A DNA stretch of 7,562 bases, taken from Desulfuromonadales bacterium (GTDB lineage: Bacteria > Desulfobacterota > Desulfuromonadia > Desulfuromonadales > BM103). The notes under the pieces are model-generated. The model searched no databases. It was given only the letters and a program-made list of their open reading frames with translations, and had not been told where the DNA came from. Positions 1 to 5,619 of the stretch are shown piece by piece; position 1 is the first letter of the stretch; every line of letters starts with the position of its first letter. The translations under genes were made by a program, and so were the position numbers. The stretch lies in NCBI GenBank assembly GCA_030614505.1, contig JAUWTX010000084.1:1-7562 (forward strand), in the 5' to 3' direction.

Positions 1-172
1 AATCAACAGCAAGATTAACGTCTTACAATACCTCAGCACACAAGCACAGGCAACTCTTTATACCAACCTCGGCACCTTATTCTACTGGCCTTATTGCCGA
101 AAATAAGGAGTTGCGTTAGTCTTACAAAAACAACATTATAGAGATTTTCTCAACCTAGCTAGAGAGGTACAG
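1..172. other. Upstream non-coding stretch, possible tail of a preceding gene
   Basis: No recognisable gene lies here. One forward frame is open from the window edge (base 2) to a TAA at 104-106 and would encode about 34 residues ending in WPYCRK. It could be the 3' end of an upstream gene, but the peptide resembles nothing I know and an open frame of this size occurs by chance. A small 7-bp hairpin, CCTTATT (89-95) with AATAAGG (102-108), lies across the end of that frame and has no T-tract. A weak -35/-10 pair (TTGCGT at 111-116, CATTAT at 134-139, 17-nt spacer) could drive the TPR gene at 173, but the match is poor. Confidence 0.25.
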
Positions 173-613
173 ATGTCAGACACCCTCAATGGTCTGCTTC
201 ACAAAGGTGATCGTGCCCTGCAAAATGGCGACACTCTGGTAGCGCTGCTACAGTTTGAAATGGCTCACGCCATTCAGCCACAACCTGGTCTCAAATCCAA
301 GCTGGCCTATTGCCTGGCGAAAGAACGCCGACAATATAAGCAAGCCATGACTCTCTGCCGGGAAGCTCTCCAGGCAGAACCCGATAACCCGGACCACTAT
401 TATCAACTCAGTCGCATCTACATAATCGCCGGACAGAAACGCAAGGCTATCAAGTCTTTACGCAAGGGGCTCAAATTCAAACGCCATCAACTGATCATCG
501 ATGAACTCATTCATCTCGGCGCCCGCAAGGAACCAGTTTTTTCCTCCTTGCCGCGCGAGCATATTATTAATCGCGGCGCCGGCATTCTACTCGCAAAACT
601 AGGGTCACGCTGA
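173..613 (+). CDS. Small tetratricopeptide-repeat (TPR) protein
   Basis: A 146-residue protein made almost entirely of TPR-like helical hairpins. The clearest repeat is about residues 73-106 (PDHYYQLSRIYIIAGQKRKA and following), preceded by a second at about 39-72 and a degenerate one at about 5-38. There is no signal peptide or membrane segment, so it is probably cytoplasmic. The C-terminus is basic (KSLRKGLKFKR), followed by an LPREHIINRGAG-type tail outside the repeats. TPR proteins are protein-protein adaptors; the partner cannot be told from sequence. The ATG is preceded by AGAGG five bases upstream, which supports the start. The gene is followed by about 200 non-coding bases and an imperfect hairpin, so it is probably transcribed separately from the helicase gene downstream. 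TPR identification is solid; specific function is unknown. Confidence 0.85.
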   Translation: MSDTLNGLLHKGDRALQNGDTLVALLQFEMAHAIQPQPGLKSKLAYCLAKERRQYKQAMTLCREALQAEPDNPDHYYQLSRIYIIAGQKRKAIKSLRKGLKFKRHQLIIDELIHLGARKEPVFSSLPREHIINRGAGILLAKLGSR

Positions 614-644
614 CAACTTAATTCTATTCCAAATTAATGAGTTG
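614..644 (+). terminator. Imperfect stem-loop after the TPR gene
   Basis: CAACT (614-618) pairs with AGTTG (640-644), and TAATT (619-623) with AATTA (632-636), leaving a 3-nt bulge on the 3' side and an 8-nt loop. It starts directly after the TGA stop. It is AT-rich and has no U-tract after it, so it is at best a weak terminator or an mRNA 3'-end stabiliser. Confidence 0.25.
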
Positions 645-758
645 CGCTCGATTAACTGATGGGTTAAGTTCGCCGCCTCCCTGAACCTGGCAACTGCAAC
701 AGCGACTCGTTATTCGCACCCCAACATCCAAACAACCCGGCCAGACTGGGCTTTTCCG

Positions 759-764
759 TATAAT
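759..764 (+). promoter_or_regulatory. Candidate -10 box for the helicase operon
   Basis: A perfect TATAAT sits 51 bases before the helicase ATG in otherwise non-coding DNA. The sequence 16-18 bases upstream is GC-rich (around ACCCGGC) and does not look like TTGACA, so if this is a sigma-70 promoter it has a poor -35 element and may need an activator. The transcript would start near 771 and carry a leader of roughly 45 nt. Confidence 0.35.
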
Positions 765-815
765 TTACAAGAGACTCTCGCAAAAAACAGTAAAACAGCT
801 AAGCACAGGAAACCC

Positions 816-2570
816 ATGACAGAAGACAAATTGACGACCTTTGCCGAATTGGAACTCGCTCCAGCAATACACCGGATTATAGATGAAATCGGCTACGAAA
901 CACCTTCGCCGATACAGGCTCGCAGCATTCCACCGCTTCTGGAGGGACGCGACCTGCTCGGACAAGCCCAGACCGGAACCGGTAAAACTGCGGCCTTTGC
1001 CCTGCCACTATTGAGCCGACTCAACCTTAAGAAGAAAAGTCCACAAATCCTGGTGCTCACACCCACCCGCGAGCTTGCCCTGCAGGTCTCTGAAGCAATC
1101 CGCACCTACGCTCGTCACCTGAAGGGGTTCCAGGTTCTTCCGGTTTACGGCGGCCAGAGCATGAGCCAACAACTTCGGCAGCTGCATCGAGGCGTCCACG
1201 CCGTGGTCGGCACCCCGGGACGGATTCAGGATCACTTGCGACGCGGCACCTTGAACCTTACGAATCTTGCATGCGTTGTTCTCGATGAAGCTGACGAAAT
1301 GCTGCGCATGGGTTTTATCGACGATGTCGAGCAGATCCTGAAGGAGACCCCGGCAGAACGGCAGACCGCGCTCTTTTCTGCGACTATGCCAAAAGAGGTC
1401 TTGAAAATTGCCCGGCGCCACATGAAGGATCCGGTTGAGATTCATATCAAAGCAAAAACCTCAACCGTCGAGACCATTGCCCAGCGCTTCTGGCAGGTCA
1501 AGGGATTGCACAAGCTGGATGCCCTGACACGTATTCTCGAAGCAGAAGAGATCGAAGGCATGCTTGTCTTCGTGCGCACCAAAATAGCAACGGTTGAGCT
1601 CTCTGAGAAGCTTGAATCGCGCGGTTTCTCCTGTGCGCCGCTGAACGGCGACATGACCCAGTCACTACGGGAGAAAACCGTGGAACGATTGAAAGCGGGA
1701 ACCCTTGACATCGTGGTCGCCACAGATGTCGCCGCCCGTGGACTGGACGTGAAGCGCATCAGCCATGTCATCAATTACGACATTCCTTACGATACAGAAT
1801 CTTATATTCACCGCATCGGTCGTACTGGCCGAGCCGGCCGTGAAGGGCAAGCGATTCTTTTTGTCGCCCCCCGGGAAAGACGCATGTTGGCAGCCATCGA
1901 ACGAGCGACTCGCCAGCCGATCAAGGCAATGAGCCTGCCGAGTCGCAAGGATATCTCCAACCGCCGCACCGGCCTCTTCAAGGAACAGATTGCTGAAGCA
2001 ATGGAATCCCAGGATCTGGAGTTTTTCGAGGAACTGATCGACAGTTATCAGCACCAGTACGATGTCGGACTGCGCAGGATTGCCGCAACCCTCGCCTACC
2101 TGGTTCAGAAGGACAAACCGCTACAAATAGACGATGGCGCTGCTGAAGAGTTGGTTGCCCCTGCCGAAGCCCCGGCATATTCCGGCCGCAGCCACGTTGC
2201 CTCCGACACCCACCTTAGGCGCTACCGGATAGAAGTCGGCCGAACCCACGGCGTGGAACCGAAACATATCGTTGGTGCGATTGCCAATGAAGCAAACATT
2301 AAAAGTCGCGACATCGGTCAAATCAAAATTAATAATGATCATTGTTTCGTTGACCTCCCGCAAAACATGCCCTCGGCAACCTTCCGGCAGTTGCAAAAAG
2401 TCTGGGTTTGTGGGCAACAGTTGCAGATAAGCCCTTCCGACGACAGAGACCAGACACATAACGGTCAAACGAAACGCAAATTCGACACAAAAAACAGCGA
2501 AAGAAAATTCTTCAAACCGGGCGGAAAGAAACCTCCGCGCAATCGTCGTGGAAGTTACAAAAACTCATGA
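816..2570 (+). CDS. deaD: DEAD-box ATP-dependent RNA helicase, DeaD/CsdA type
   Basis: A 584-residue cytoplasmic RNA helicase with every conserved motif. The Q-motif region is at residues 9-34 (phenylalanine at 9, SPIQ at 31-34). Motif I AQTGTGKT is at 51-58, Ia PTRELA at 83-88, GG at 112-113, Ib TPGR at 133-136, and II DEAD at 157-160. Motif III SAT is at 188-190, V DVAARGLD at 304-311 and VI HRIGRTGR at 332-339. A helical linker leads to a DbpA/CsdA-type RRM-like RNA-binding domain at about 468-540 (from RYRIEVGRTHGVEPKHIVGA). The last 40 residues are very basic (KRKF, RKFF, PRNRRGS), typical of a disordered RNA-binding tail. Family members unwind short RNA duplexes with ATP in ribosome assembly, mRNA decay and cold adaptation. 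The ATG has AGGA five bases upstream. Its TGA overlaps the next start (ATGA), so the two are translationally coupled. Family call is firm; deaD versus another paralog is less so. Confidence 0.93.
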   Translation: MTEDKLTTFAELELAPAIHRIIDEIGYETPSPIQARSIPPLLEGRDLLGQAQTGTGKTAAFALPLLSRLNLKKKSPQILVLTPTRELALQVSEAIRTYARHLKGFQVLPVYGGQSMSQQLRQLHRGVHAVVGTPGRIQDHLRRGTLNLTNLACVVLDEADEMLRMGFIDDVEQILKETPAERQTALFSATMPKEVLKIARRHMKDPVEIHIKAKTSTVETIAQRFWQVKGLHKLDALTRILEAEEIEGMLVFVRTKIATVELSEKLESRGFSCAPLNGDMTQSLREKTVERLKAGTLDIVVATDVAARGLDVKRISHVINYDIPYDTESYIHRIGRTGRAGREGQAILFVAPRERRMLAAIERATRQPIKAMSLPSRKDISNRRTGLFKEQIAEAMESQDLEFFEELIDSYQHQYDVGLRRIAATLAYLVQKDKPLQIDDGAAEELVAPAEAPAYSGRSHVASDTHLRRYRIEVGRTHGVEPKHIVGAIANEANIKSRDIGQIKINNDHCFVDLPQNMPSATFRQLQKVWVCGQQLQISPSDDRDQTHNGQTKRKFDTKNSERKFFKPGGKKPPRNRRGSYKNS

Positions 2571-2776
2571 TCGAATTCGATCTGGATGAACACGATTACA
2601 TTGAATTGCACAACCTGCTGAAGGTAACCGGGCTCTGTGAGAGCGGTGGCGTCGCCAAACTTTTGATTGCCGACGGCCTGGTCAGGGTCGAGGGCGGGGT
2701 AGAATTGCGCAAACGCTGCAAGATCCGCACAGGCCAGATTGTCGAATTCAACGGTCAGCAGGTTGTTGTCCGCTGA
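2567..2776 (+). CDS. Small S4-domain RNA-binding protein (YbcJ-like)
   Basis: A 69-residue protein that is essentially one S4 RNA-binding fold. The pattern LLKVTGLCESGGVAKLLIAD, then GLVRVEGGVELRKRCKI, then GQIVEF matches the compact S4 proteins of the YbcJ family (Pfam S4_2), which resemble the S4 module of ribosomal protein S4, RsuA-type pseudouridine synthases and tyrosyl-tRNA synthetase. These small proteins have no catalytic domain and are thought to bind structured RNA. The start codon overlaps the helicase stop as ATGA and there is no separate strong ribosome-binding site, so translation probably depends on ribosomes finishing the helicase. Co-production with an RNA helicase suggests a shared RNA or ribosome target, which is an inference. 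Length is normal for the family. Confidence 0.88.
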   Translation: MIEFDLDEHDYIELHNLLKVTGLCESGGVAKLLIADGLVRVEGGVELRKRCKIRTGQIVEFNGQQVVVR

Positions 2777-2840
2777 CCTTGTACCCCTCTCCAGCAGCCA
2801 GTTCATTGACAGCCCGACAGGCTGCTAACCGGGAGCACTT

Positions 2841-3107
2841 GTGACCCTTTACTTTCTCTATGCTTTCCTGGCGGCTGCGATACTCAACTTTATCTGTTCG
2901 ATCCTAATTTTGCGCGGCATGACTGCAGCCGGCATCAAGGTCAGTTTCTTTGAGATACGCTGGCAGGTTCACAAGCACCTGAAGGTCTATCGACAAATTA
3001 CCAAGGAAAGAACCGGCAAGGTGGCTTGGCCCTACTATGGATACCAGGGCTCACTGGTCGGTATGATTGGCTTTGCTGTCCTGACTTTTTTTTCTCTCGA
3101 ACAGTAG
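2841..3107 (+). CDS. Conserved-style small membrane protein, unknown function
   Basis: An 88-residue protein starting with GTG (2841-2843), supported by GGGAG five bases upstream at 2831-2835. Residues about 3-26 form one hydrophobic helix and about 70-85 a second. Between them is a basic, aromatic loop (residues about 37-68, with WQVHKHLKVYRQ and KVAWPYYGYQG), so both ends are probably on the same side of the inner membrane. No catalytic motif or known family is recognisable. It follows the S4 gene by 64 bases on the same strand and may share its transcript, though the gap contains a 7-bp inverted repeat (AGCAGCC 2793-2799, GGCTGCT 2820-2826). It ends in TAG, seven bases before the large 25-bp hairpin. 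It looks like a real gene because it has a good ribosome-binding site and a plausible membrane topology. Confidence 0.65.
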   Translation: MTLYFLYAFLAAAILNFICSILILRGMTAAGIKVSFFEIRWQVHKHLKVYRQITKERTGKVAWPYYGYQGSLVGMIGFAVLTFFSLEQ

Positions 3108-3114
3108 TTTCTTC

Positions 3115-3168
3115 ACCCAAACAACCAAGGGGCACATCAGATTTGATGTGCCCCTTGGTTGTTTGGGT
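3115..3168. terminator. Perfect 25-bp inverted repeat, probable bidirectional terminator
   Basis: Bases 3115-3139 are the exact reverse complement of 3144-3168, with a 4-nt loop (GATT). The hairpin lies between two convergent genes: the 88-residue membrane protein ends at 3107 and the Cache protein ends at 3197 on the other strand. That position argues for a shared transcription terminator. It is unusual in having no run of T after the stem on either strand, and in being much longer than needed and free of mismatches. It could instead be an RNA 3'-end barrier that stops exonucleases, or a dispersed palindromic element. Confidence 0.65.
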
Positions 3169-3196
3169 CAATCTCTGGCTATTTATGCCAGACCGC

Positions 3197-3670
3197 CTAC
3201 TTATAGATTCCGGCTCCAACAAACATGTCGGTGAAACCGACCCTGTGGATGTAGGTGAATTTGTCAACTGGCTCGCGGCTGTTCGGCTTCGGCCACATAT
3301 ACCAGATCCATCCATCACCATTTGTTTTGGCAATCTCTATGAACTCGACAATTATTTTTTTCGGGTTTTCCTTGTTTTTGTCGAGGAGATCGAGCAGGGG
3401 CCCCTTTTCCATTAGCTGCGGGATAGTCGGATGAGCCAGCATGTTGCCATCAAAATCCATCAGAAACACATAGGTGTTCTTCCAGACAAACTGACCATCC
3501 GCTCTGGCGATCTCGGCAATACCGGCGTCTTTGTTGGTCAGAAGCAGTTCTTCCGCCTTTTTGCACATCTCAATGATTTCCGGCCGAGTGGCATCTTCTT
3601 CCGCCAACACCATCACCGGCAGCAGAAAAATCTGCAACAAAACCACCAGAAAAATTACTTTATTCTTCAT
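3197..3670 (-). CDS. Exported stand-alone single-Cache-domain protein
   Basis: A 157-residue protein. Residues 1-23 form a signal peptide (MKNK, a long hydrophobic run, then VLA before EED), so the mature protein should be periplasmic. The rest is a small Cache sensor fold: a helix at about 28-58, the strand motif DFDGNMLAHP at 72-81, a linking helix at about 103-117, then GDGWIWYMWPKP at 118-129 and VDKFTYIHRV at 135-144. Cache domains bind small molecules such as carboxylates or amino acids and are usually attached to chemoreceptors or kinases; here no signalling domain follows. The start at 3668-3670 is chosen because AAGGAG lies seven bases upstream (3678-3683) and the signal peptide begins there. 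A longer frame opening at 3757 overlaps the promoter. The gene ends in TAG and is transcribed away from the atp operon. Ligand and partner are unknown. Confidence 0.82.
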   Translation of the reverse strand: MKNKVIFLVVLLQIFLLPVMVLAEEDATRPEIIEMCKKAEELLLTNKDAGIAEIARADGQFVWKNTYVFLMDFDGNMLAHPTIPQLMEKGPLLDLLDKNKENPKKIIVEFIEIAKTNGDGWIWYMWPKPNSREPVDKFTYIHRVGFTDMFVGAGIYK

Positions 3671-3733
3671 TGTTTGACTCCTTAAAGAGAAAATTATGTG
3701 TCTCCAGATGATACCAAGCCTTTGTAGCGCAGC

Positions 3734-3762
3734 AATATACTCTGCTTTCCATTTCATGTAAA
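3734..3762 (-). promoter_or_regulatory. Sigma-70-type promoter for the Cache-domain gene
   Basis: On the minus strand TTTACA (3757-3762) is followed, after exactly 17 bases, by TATATT (3734-3739). Both boxes are close to consensus and spacing is ideal. Transcription would begin near 3727, leaving a leader of about 57 nt before the ATG at 3670. Because the -35 box overlaps the ATG at 3757, that upstream ATG could not be on this transcript, which supports the shorter protein start. Confidence 0.6.
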
Positions 3763-3828
3763 CCCTACCTTTTCACTATTGACACATGTACAGGCCAAGA
3801 AAGACCATATAAATACCGATAAAACCGG

Positions 3829-3857
3829 TTGACAGTCAAAAACCCCTGTGCTATTTA
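3829..3857 (+). promoter_or_regulatory. Candidate sigma-70 promoter for the atpZIBE operon
   Basis: A perfect -35 box, TTGACA (3829-3834), is followed after 17 bases by TATTTA (3852-3857), a weak -10. Transcription would start near 3864, about 30 bases before the atpZ ATG. A second TTGACA at 3779-3784 has a TATAAA at 3808-3813, but its 23-nt spacer is too long. The promoters for the atp operon and the Cache gene are divergent and about 70 bases apart. Confidence 0.45.
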
Positions 3858-3894
3858 AGGGGGTCTTAAACTTCAGGTGTATTCTATATAAAAT

Positions 3895-4158
3895 ATGGTC
3901 GAAGACAAGCGCCAACTCATGAAATCTCTGGGCTTTTTATCAAGCATAGGGATATCTATGGTGGCAGCTTCATTCATTGGTCTGTTTATTGGCATTTACC
4001 TGGATAAGTGGTTGGGAACAACCCCCTGGATGACCCTGATATGGCTCGGCATAGGTATTGTTGCAGGTTTTCGTAACATCTTCATTCTGACCCGACGCGG
4101 AATGCGCGAACTGGATCAGGACGATGAACAGGATCAGAAGCACGATGGATCAGATTGA
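3895..4158 (+). CDS. atpZ: AtpZ-like F0F1 ATP synthase-associated membrane protein
   Basis: An 87-residue protein with two membrane helices, at about 12-35 and 45-65, and a charged hydrophilic tail rich in D, E and Q. The signature IGIYLDKWLGTTPW followed by GIGIVAGFRNIF matches the AtpZ/ATPase_gene1 family (Pfam PF09527), which is found at the head of many ATP synthase operons. Family members are accessory proteins, linked to F0 assembly or divalent-cation supply, not catalytic subunits. The ATG is the first possible start after an in-frame TAA at 3889-3891, but it has no clear Shine-Dalgarno sequence: the closest AGG is 17 bases upstream. ATG at 3919 is an alternative start, also without a good site. 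The gene overlaps atpI, and the context with atpI, atpB and atpE makes the call secure. Confidence 0.85.
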   Translation: MVEDKRQLMKSLGFLSSIGISMVAASFIGLFIGIYLDKWLGTTPWMTLIWLGIGIVAGFRNIFILTRRGMRELDQDDEQDQKHDGSD

Positions 4159-4507
4159 GCAGCTGCCCGCGCAACTGGCACGGCGCAACTGGGTCATTCT
4201 GACCCTTCTGTTGCTTGGCAGCCTGCCTTTTGGCAATCTTGCCTTGAGCATAGGAATTCTGGTCGGCGGACTGATCGCTATCGGCGGCTTTTTCTGGTTG
4301 CGCAGCTCATTGGATCGGCTCTTGGGTCAAGCAACAGGTGGCACTAAATTTAGTTATATGTTCGGTTGTTTTAGCAGGTTGGCAGCTTTAACAGTAATTC
4401 TGGCCGTCCTGGTTGCAATTGTAAAAATCCACGCCATCGGCTTGGTCATAGGGCTCTCGGTTGTGATTATCAACCTGTTTTGGATGACAGCACAACGCGC
4501 GCTTTAA
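4145..4507 (+). CDS. atpI: ATP synthase subunit I, F0 assembly factor
   Basis: A 120-residue protein with four predicted membrane helices (about 16-34, 36-53, 75-94 and 97-114) and a short cytoplasmic N-terminus (MDQIEQLPAQLARRNW). It matches the topology and operon position of AtpI, which is known in other bacteria to help assemble or stabilise the c-ring. AtpI sequences are poorly conserved, so the call relies strongly on position between atpZ and atpB. I chose the ATG at 4145, which overlaps the end of atpZ by 14 bases. An in-frame ATG at 4124 would add seven residues (MNRIRST); neither start has a strong ribosome-binding site, though AGGA lies 11 bases before 4145. Overlap with atpZ implies translational coupling. 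Confidence 0.8.
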   Translation: MDQIEQLPAQLARRNWVILTLLLLGSLPFGNLALSIGILVGGLIAIGGFFWLRSSLDRLLGQATGGTKFSYMFGCFSRLAALTVILAVLVAIVKIHAIGLVIGLSVVIINLFWMTAQRAL

Positions 4508-4529
4508 GTATGAGGAGACTTTAGGTACC

Positions 4530-5204
4530 ATGACACATCCATTTATTTTTCTGGAATGGCTCGCACGCCAACTACACCTGCACATTGGCACCCATGTCAC
4601 CTATACATGGCTGGTCATGGCACTGCTGTTTCTTGTTGCTGTTCTGGTCAAACGTAACATCAAGACGGTCCCGACCGGTCTGCAGAATTTCCTCGAACTA
4701 ATTATTGATGGCATTGAGAACATGATTGAGGAGACCATGGGTCCGAAGGGGAAAGCCTACTTTCCACTGATTGCGACCATTGCCTTTTTTATCCTCACTT
4801 CAAACCTGATTGCCCTGATCCCAGGATTCTATCCACCGACCGCCAACCTGAACACCAATGCCGCTATAGCTCTGACAGTCTTTGCCATGACGCATATCAT
4901 TGGTATCAAGGAGCATGGTATCGGTTATTTTAAACATTTCTGCGGACCAATCGGCTGGCTGGCACCACTGATGATCCCGATCGAAATCGTTGGCCACATG
5001 GCACGTCCCCTGTCGCTGACCTTGCGTTTATTTGGCAACATGTATGGCCATGAAATCGTTTTGATGATTTTCTTTACCCTGGTGCCTTTCCTGGTCCCGC
5101 TGCCGTTGATGCTGATGGGTATCCTGGTTGCATTCATCCAGACGTTCGTATTCATGCTGCTGGCAATGATCTACATTGCCGGTTCGCTCGAAGAAGCTCA
5201 CTAA
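4530..5204 (+). CDS. atpB: F-type ATP synthase subunit a (F0)
   Basis: A 224-residue integral membrane protein, a normal length for the compact bacterial a subunit. It forms the stator half-channels that load and unload ions on the c-ring. The diagnostic segment PLSLTLRLFGNMYGHE (160-175) contains the essential arginine at position 166, equivalent to Arg210 of E. coli, which separates entry and exit paths. Other family signatures are SNLIALIPGFYPPTANLNTN (91-110) and a C-terminal QTFVFMLLAMIYI (204-216). Hydrophobic helices lie at about 24-41, 78-98, 110-126, 142-158, 172-190 and 192-217. GAGGAG lies 12 bases before the ATG, with a second weaker AGGT nearer. The gene starts 22 bases after atpI and lies 69 bases before atpE. 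It is a complete gene with no defects. Confidence 0.97.
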   Translation: MTHPFIFLEWLARQLHLHIGTHVTYTWLVMALLFLVAVLVKRNIKTVPTGLQNFLELIIDGIENMIEETMGPKGKAYFPLIATIAFFILTSNLIALIPGFYPPTANLNTNAAIALTVFAMTHIIGIKEHGIGYFKHFCGPIGWLAPLMIPIEIVGHMARPLSLTLRLFGNMYGHEIVLMIFFTLVPFLVPLPLMLMGILVAFIQTFVFMLLAMIYIAGSLEEAH

Positions 5205-5241
5205 GCACGGATGTCCGTGCTTGCGTCCTATACCGTATAGG
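5203..5241 (+). promoter_or_regulatory. Twin stem-loops between atpB and atpE
   Basis: Two adjacent inverted repeats fill the first part of the atpB-atpE gap. AAGCACGG (5203-5210) pairs with CCGTGCTT (5215-5222) around an ATGT loop, beginning in the atpB stop codon. CCTATAC (5227-5233) and GTATAGG (5235-5241) form a 15-base palindrome around one central C. Neither is followed by a T-run, so they are unlikely terminators. They lie upstream of the strong atpE ribosome-binding site and may set mRNA stability or translation so that the c subunit is made in excess over subunit a. Confidence 0.5.
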
Positions 5242-5273
5242 AAAACAGATCTCTTAAATGAAGGAGTAGAAAA

Positions 5274-5540
5274 ATGGAGTATTTTGCTTGGTGTGTAATG
5301 GCTGCCGCTGTCGGCATGGGTCTTGGCTCTTTTGGTACTGGCATCGGCCAGGGTATCGCTATTTCGAAGGCAGTTGAAGGCGTTGCTCGCAATCCGGGTG
5401 CAAGCGGTAAGATCATGACCGTCATGCTGGTCGGTCTGGCGATGATCGAGTCTCTGGCAATCTACTGTCTCGTTGTTGCCATGATTATCCTCTTCGCTAA
5501 CCCCTTCACCGACACTGTTGTGCAGCTGCTCAGCAAATAA
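5274..5540 (+). CDS. atpE: F-type ATP synthase subunit c (rotor ring)
   Basis: An 88-residue hairpin of two membrane helices joined by a polar loop (VEGVARNPGASGK, 34-46) that contacts the central stalk. Helix 1 carries GTGIGQGIA (21-29) and helix 2 carries the ion-binding carboxylate Glu59 in MIESLAIY (57-64). Many copies form the ring that turns as ions bind and leave Glu59. The ligand positions that define Na+-binding rings are partly present: Gln26, Glu59, Ser60 and Tyr64 match, but the position equal to Thr67 of Ilyobacter tartaricus is Leu61, so the coupling ion is uncertain. The ribosome-binding site is very strong (AAGGAG at 5261-5266, seven bases before ATG), as expected for the most abundant subunit. 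The gene is followed by a terminator, and no F1 genes or subunit b follow it. Confidence 0.97.
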   Translation: MEYFAWCVMAAAVGMGLGSFGTGIGQGIAISKAVEGVARNPGASGKIMTVMLVGLAMIESLAIYCLVVAMIILFANPFTDTVVQLLSK

Positions 5541-5562
5541 GTTGGTCTTTTCAGCAAAAATT

Positions 5563-5595
5563 AAAGGGAGCAGCCATCCGGCTGCTCCCTTTTTC
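5563..5595. terminator. Strong bidirectional Rho-independent terminator after atpE
   Basis: AAAGGGAGCAGCC (5563-5575) pairs with GGCTGCTCCCTTT (5580-5592) around an ATCC loop, and TTTTTT (5590-5595) follows on the plus strand. On the minus strand the same GC-rich stem is followed by TTTAATTTTT, so it also ends transcripts of the opposing gene at 5620-5850. It closes the atpZIBE operon and shows that the F1 genes are not co-transcribed with it. Confidence 0.92.
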
Positions 5596-5619
5596 TTTCC
5601 TGCCGTATGAACAATCCGT

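Noticed and set aside
20..127. Direct repeat GTCTTACAA at 20-28 and 119-127
   Set aside because: A single nine-base match in about 170 bases of AT-rich DNA is close to chance and does not bracket any feature.
1008..1445. Minus-strand open frame inside the helicase gene
   Set aside because: The plus strand here encodes helicase motifs Ia to III without interruption, so the antisense frame is a by-product of codon composition.
2793..2826. 7-bp inverted repeat AGCAGCC / GGCTGCT before the 88-residue protein gene
   Set aside because: The loop is 20 bases, there is no T-run, and it sits just before a ribosome-binding site; too weak to call a terminator or regulator.
3174..3192. 6-bp stem TCTGGC / GCCAGA just after the Cache gene stop
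   Set aside because: Short stem, AT loop and no U-tract; the adjacent 25-bp hairpin is the more likely transcript end.
3026..3415. Plus-strand open frame spanning the 25-bp inverted repeat
   Set aside because: It overlaps the membrane protein gene in another frame, crosses the whole hairpin and is antisense to the Cache gene. There is no ribosome-binding site and the peptide has no recognisable domain.
3671..3757. N-terminal extension of the Cache protein to an ATG at 3757
   Set aside because: The extension overlaps a near-consensus promoter, has no ribosome-binding site, and would place 29 residues ahead of a clear signal peptide that has its own AAGGAG site.
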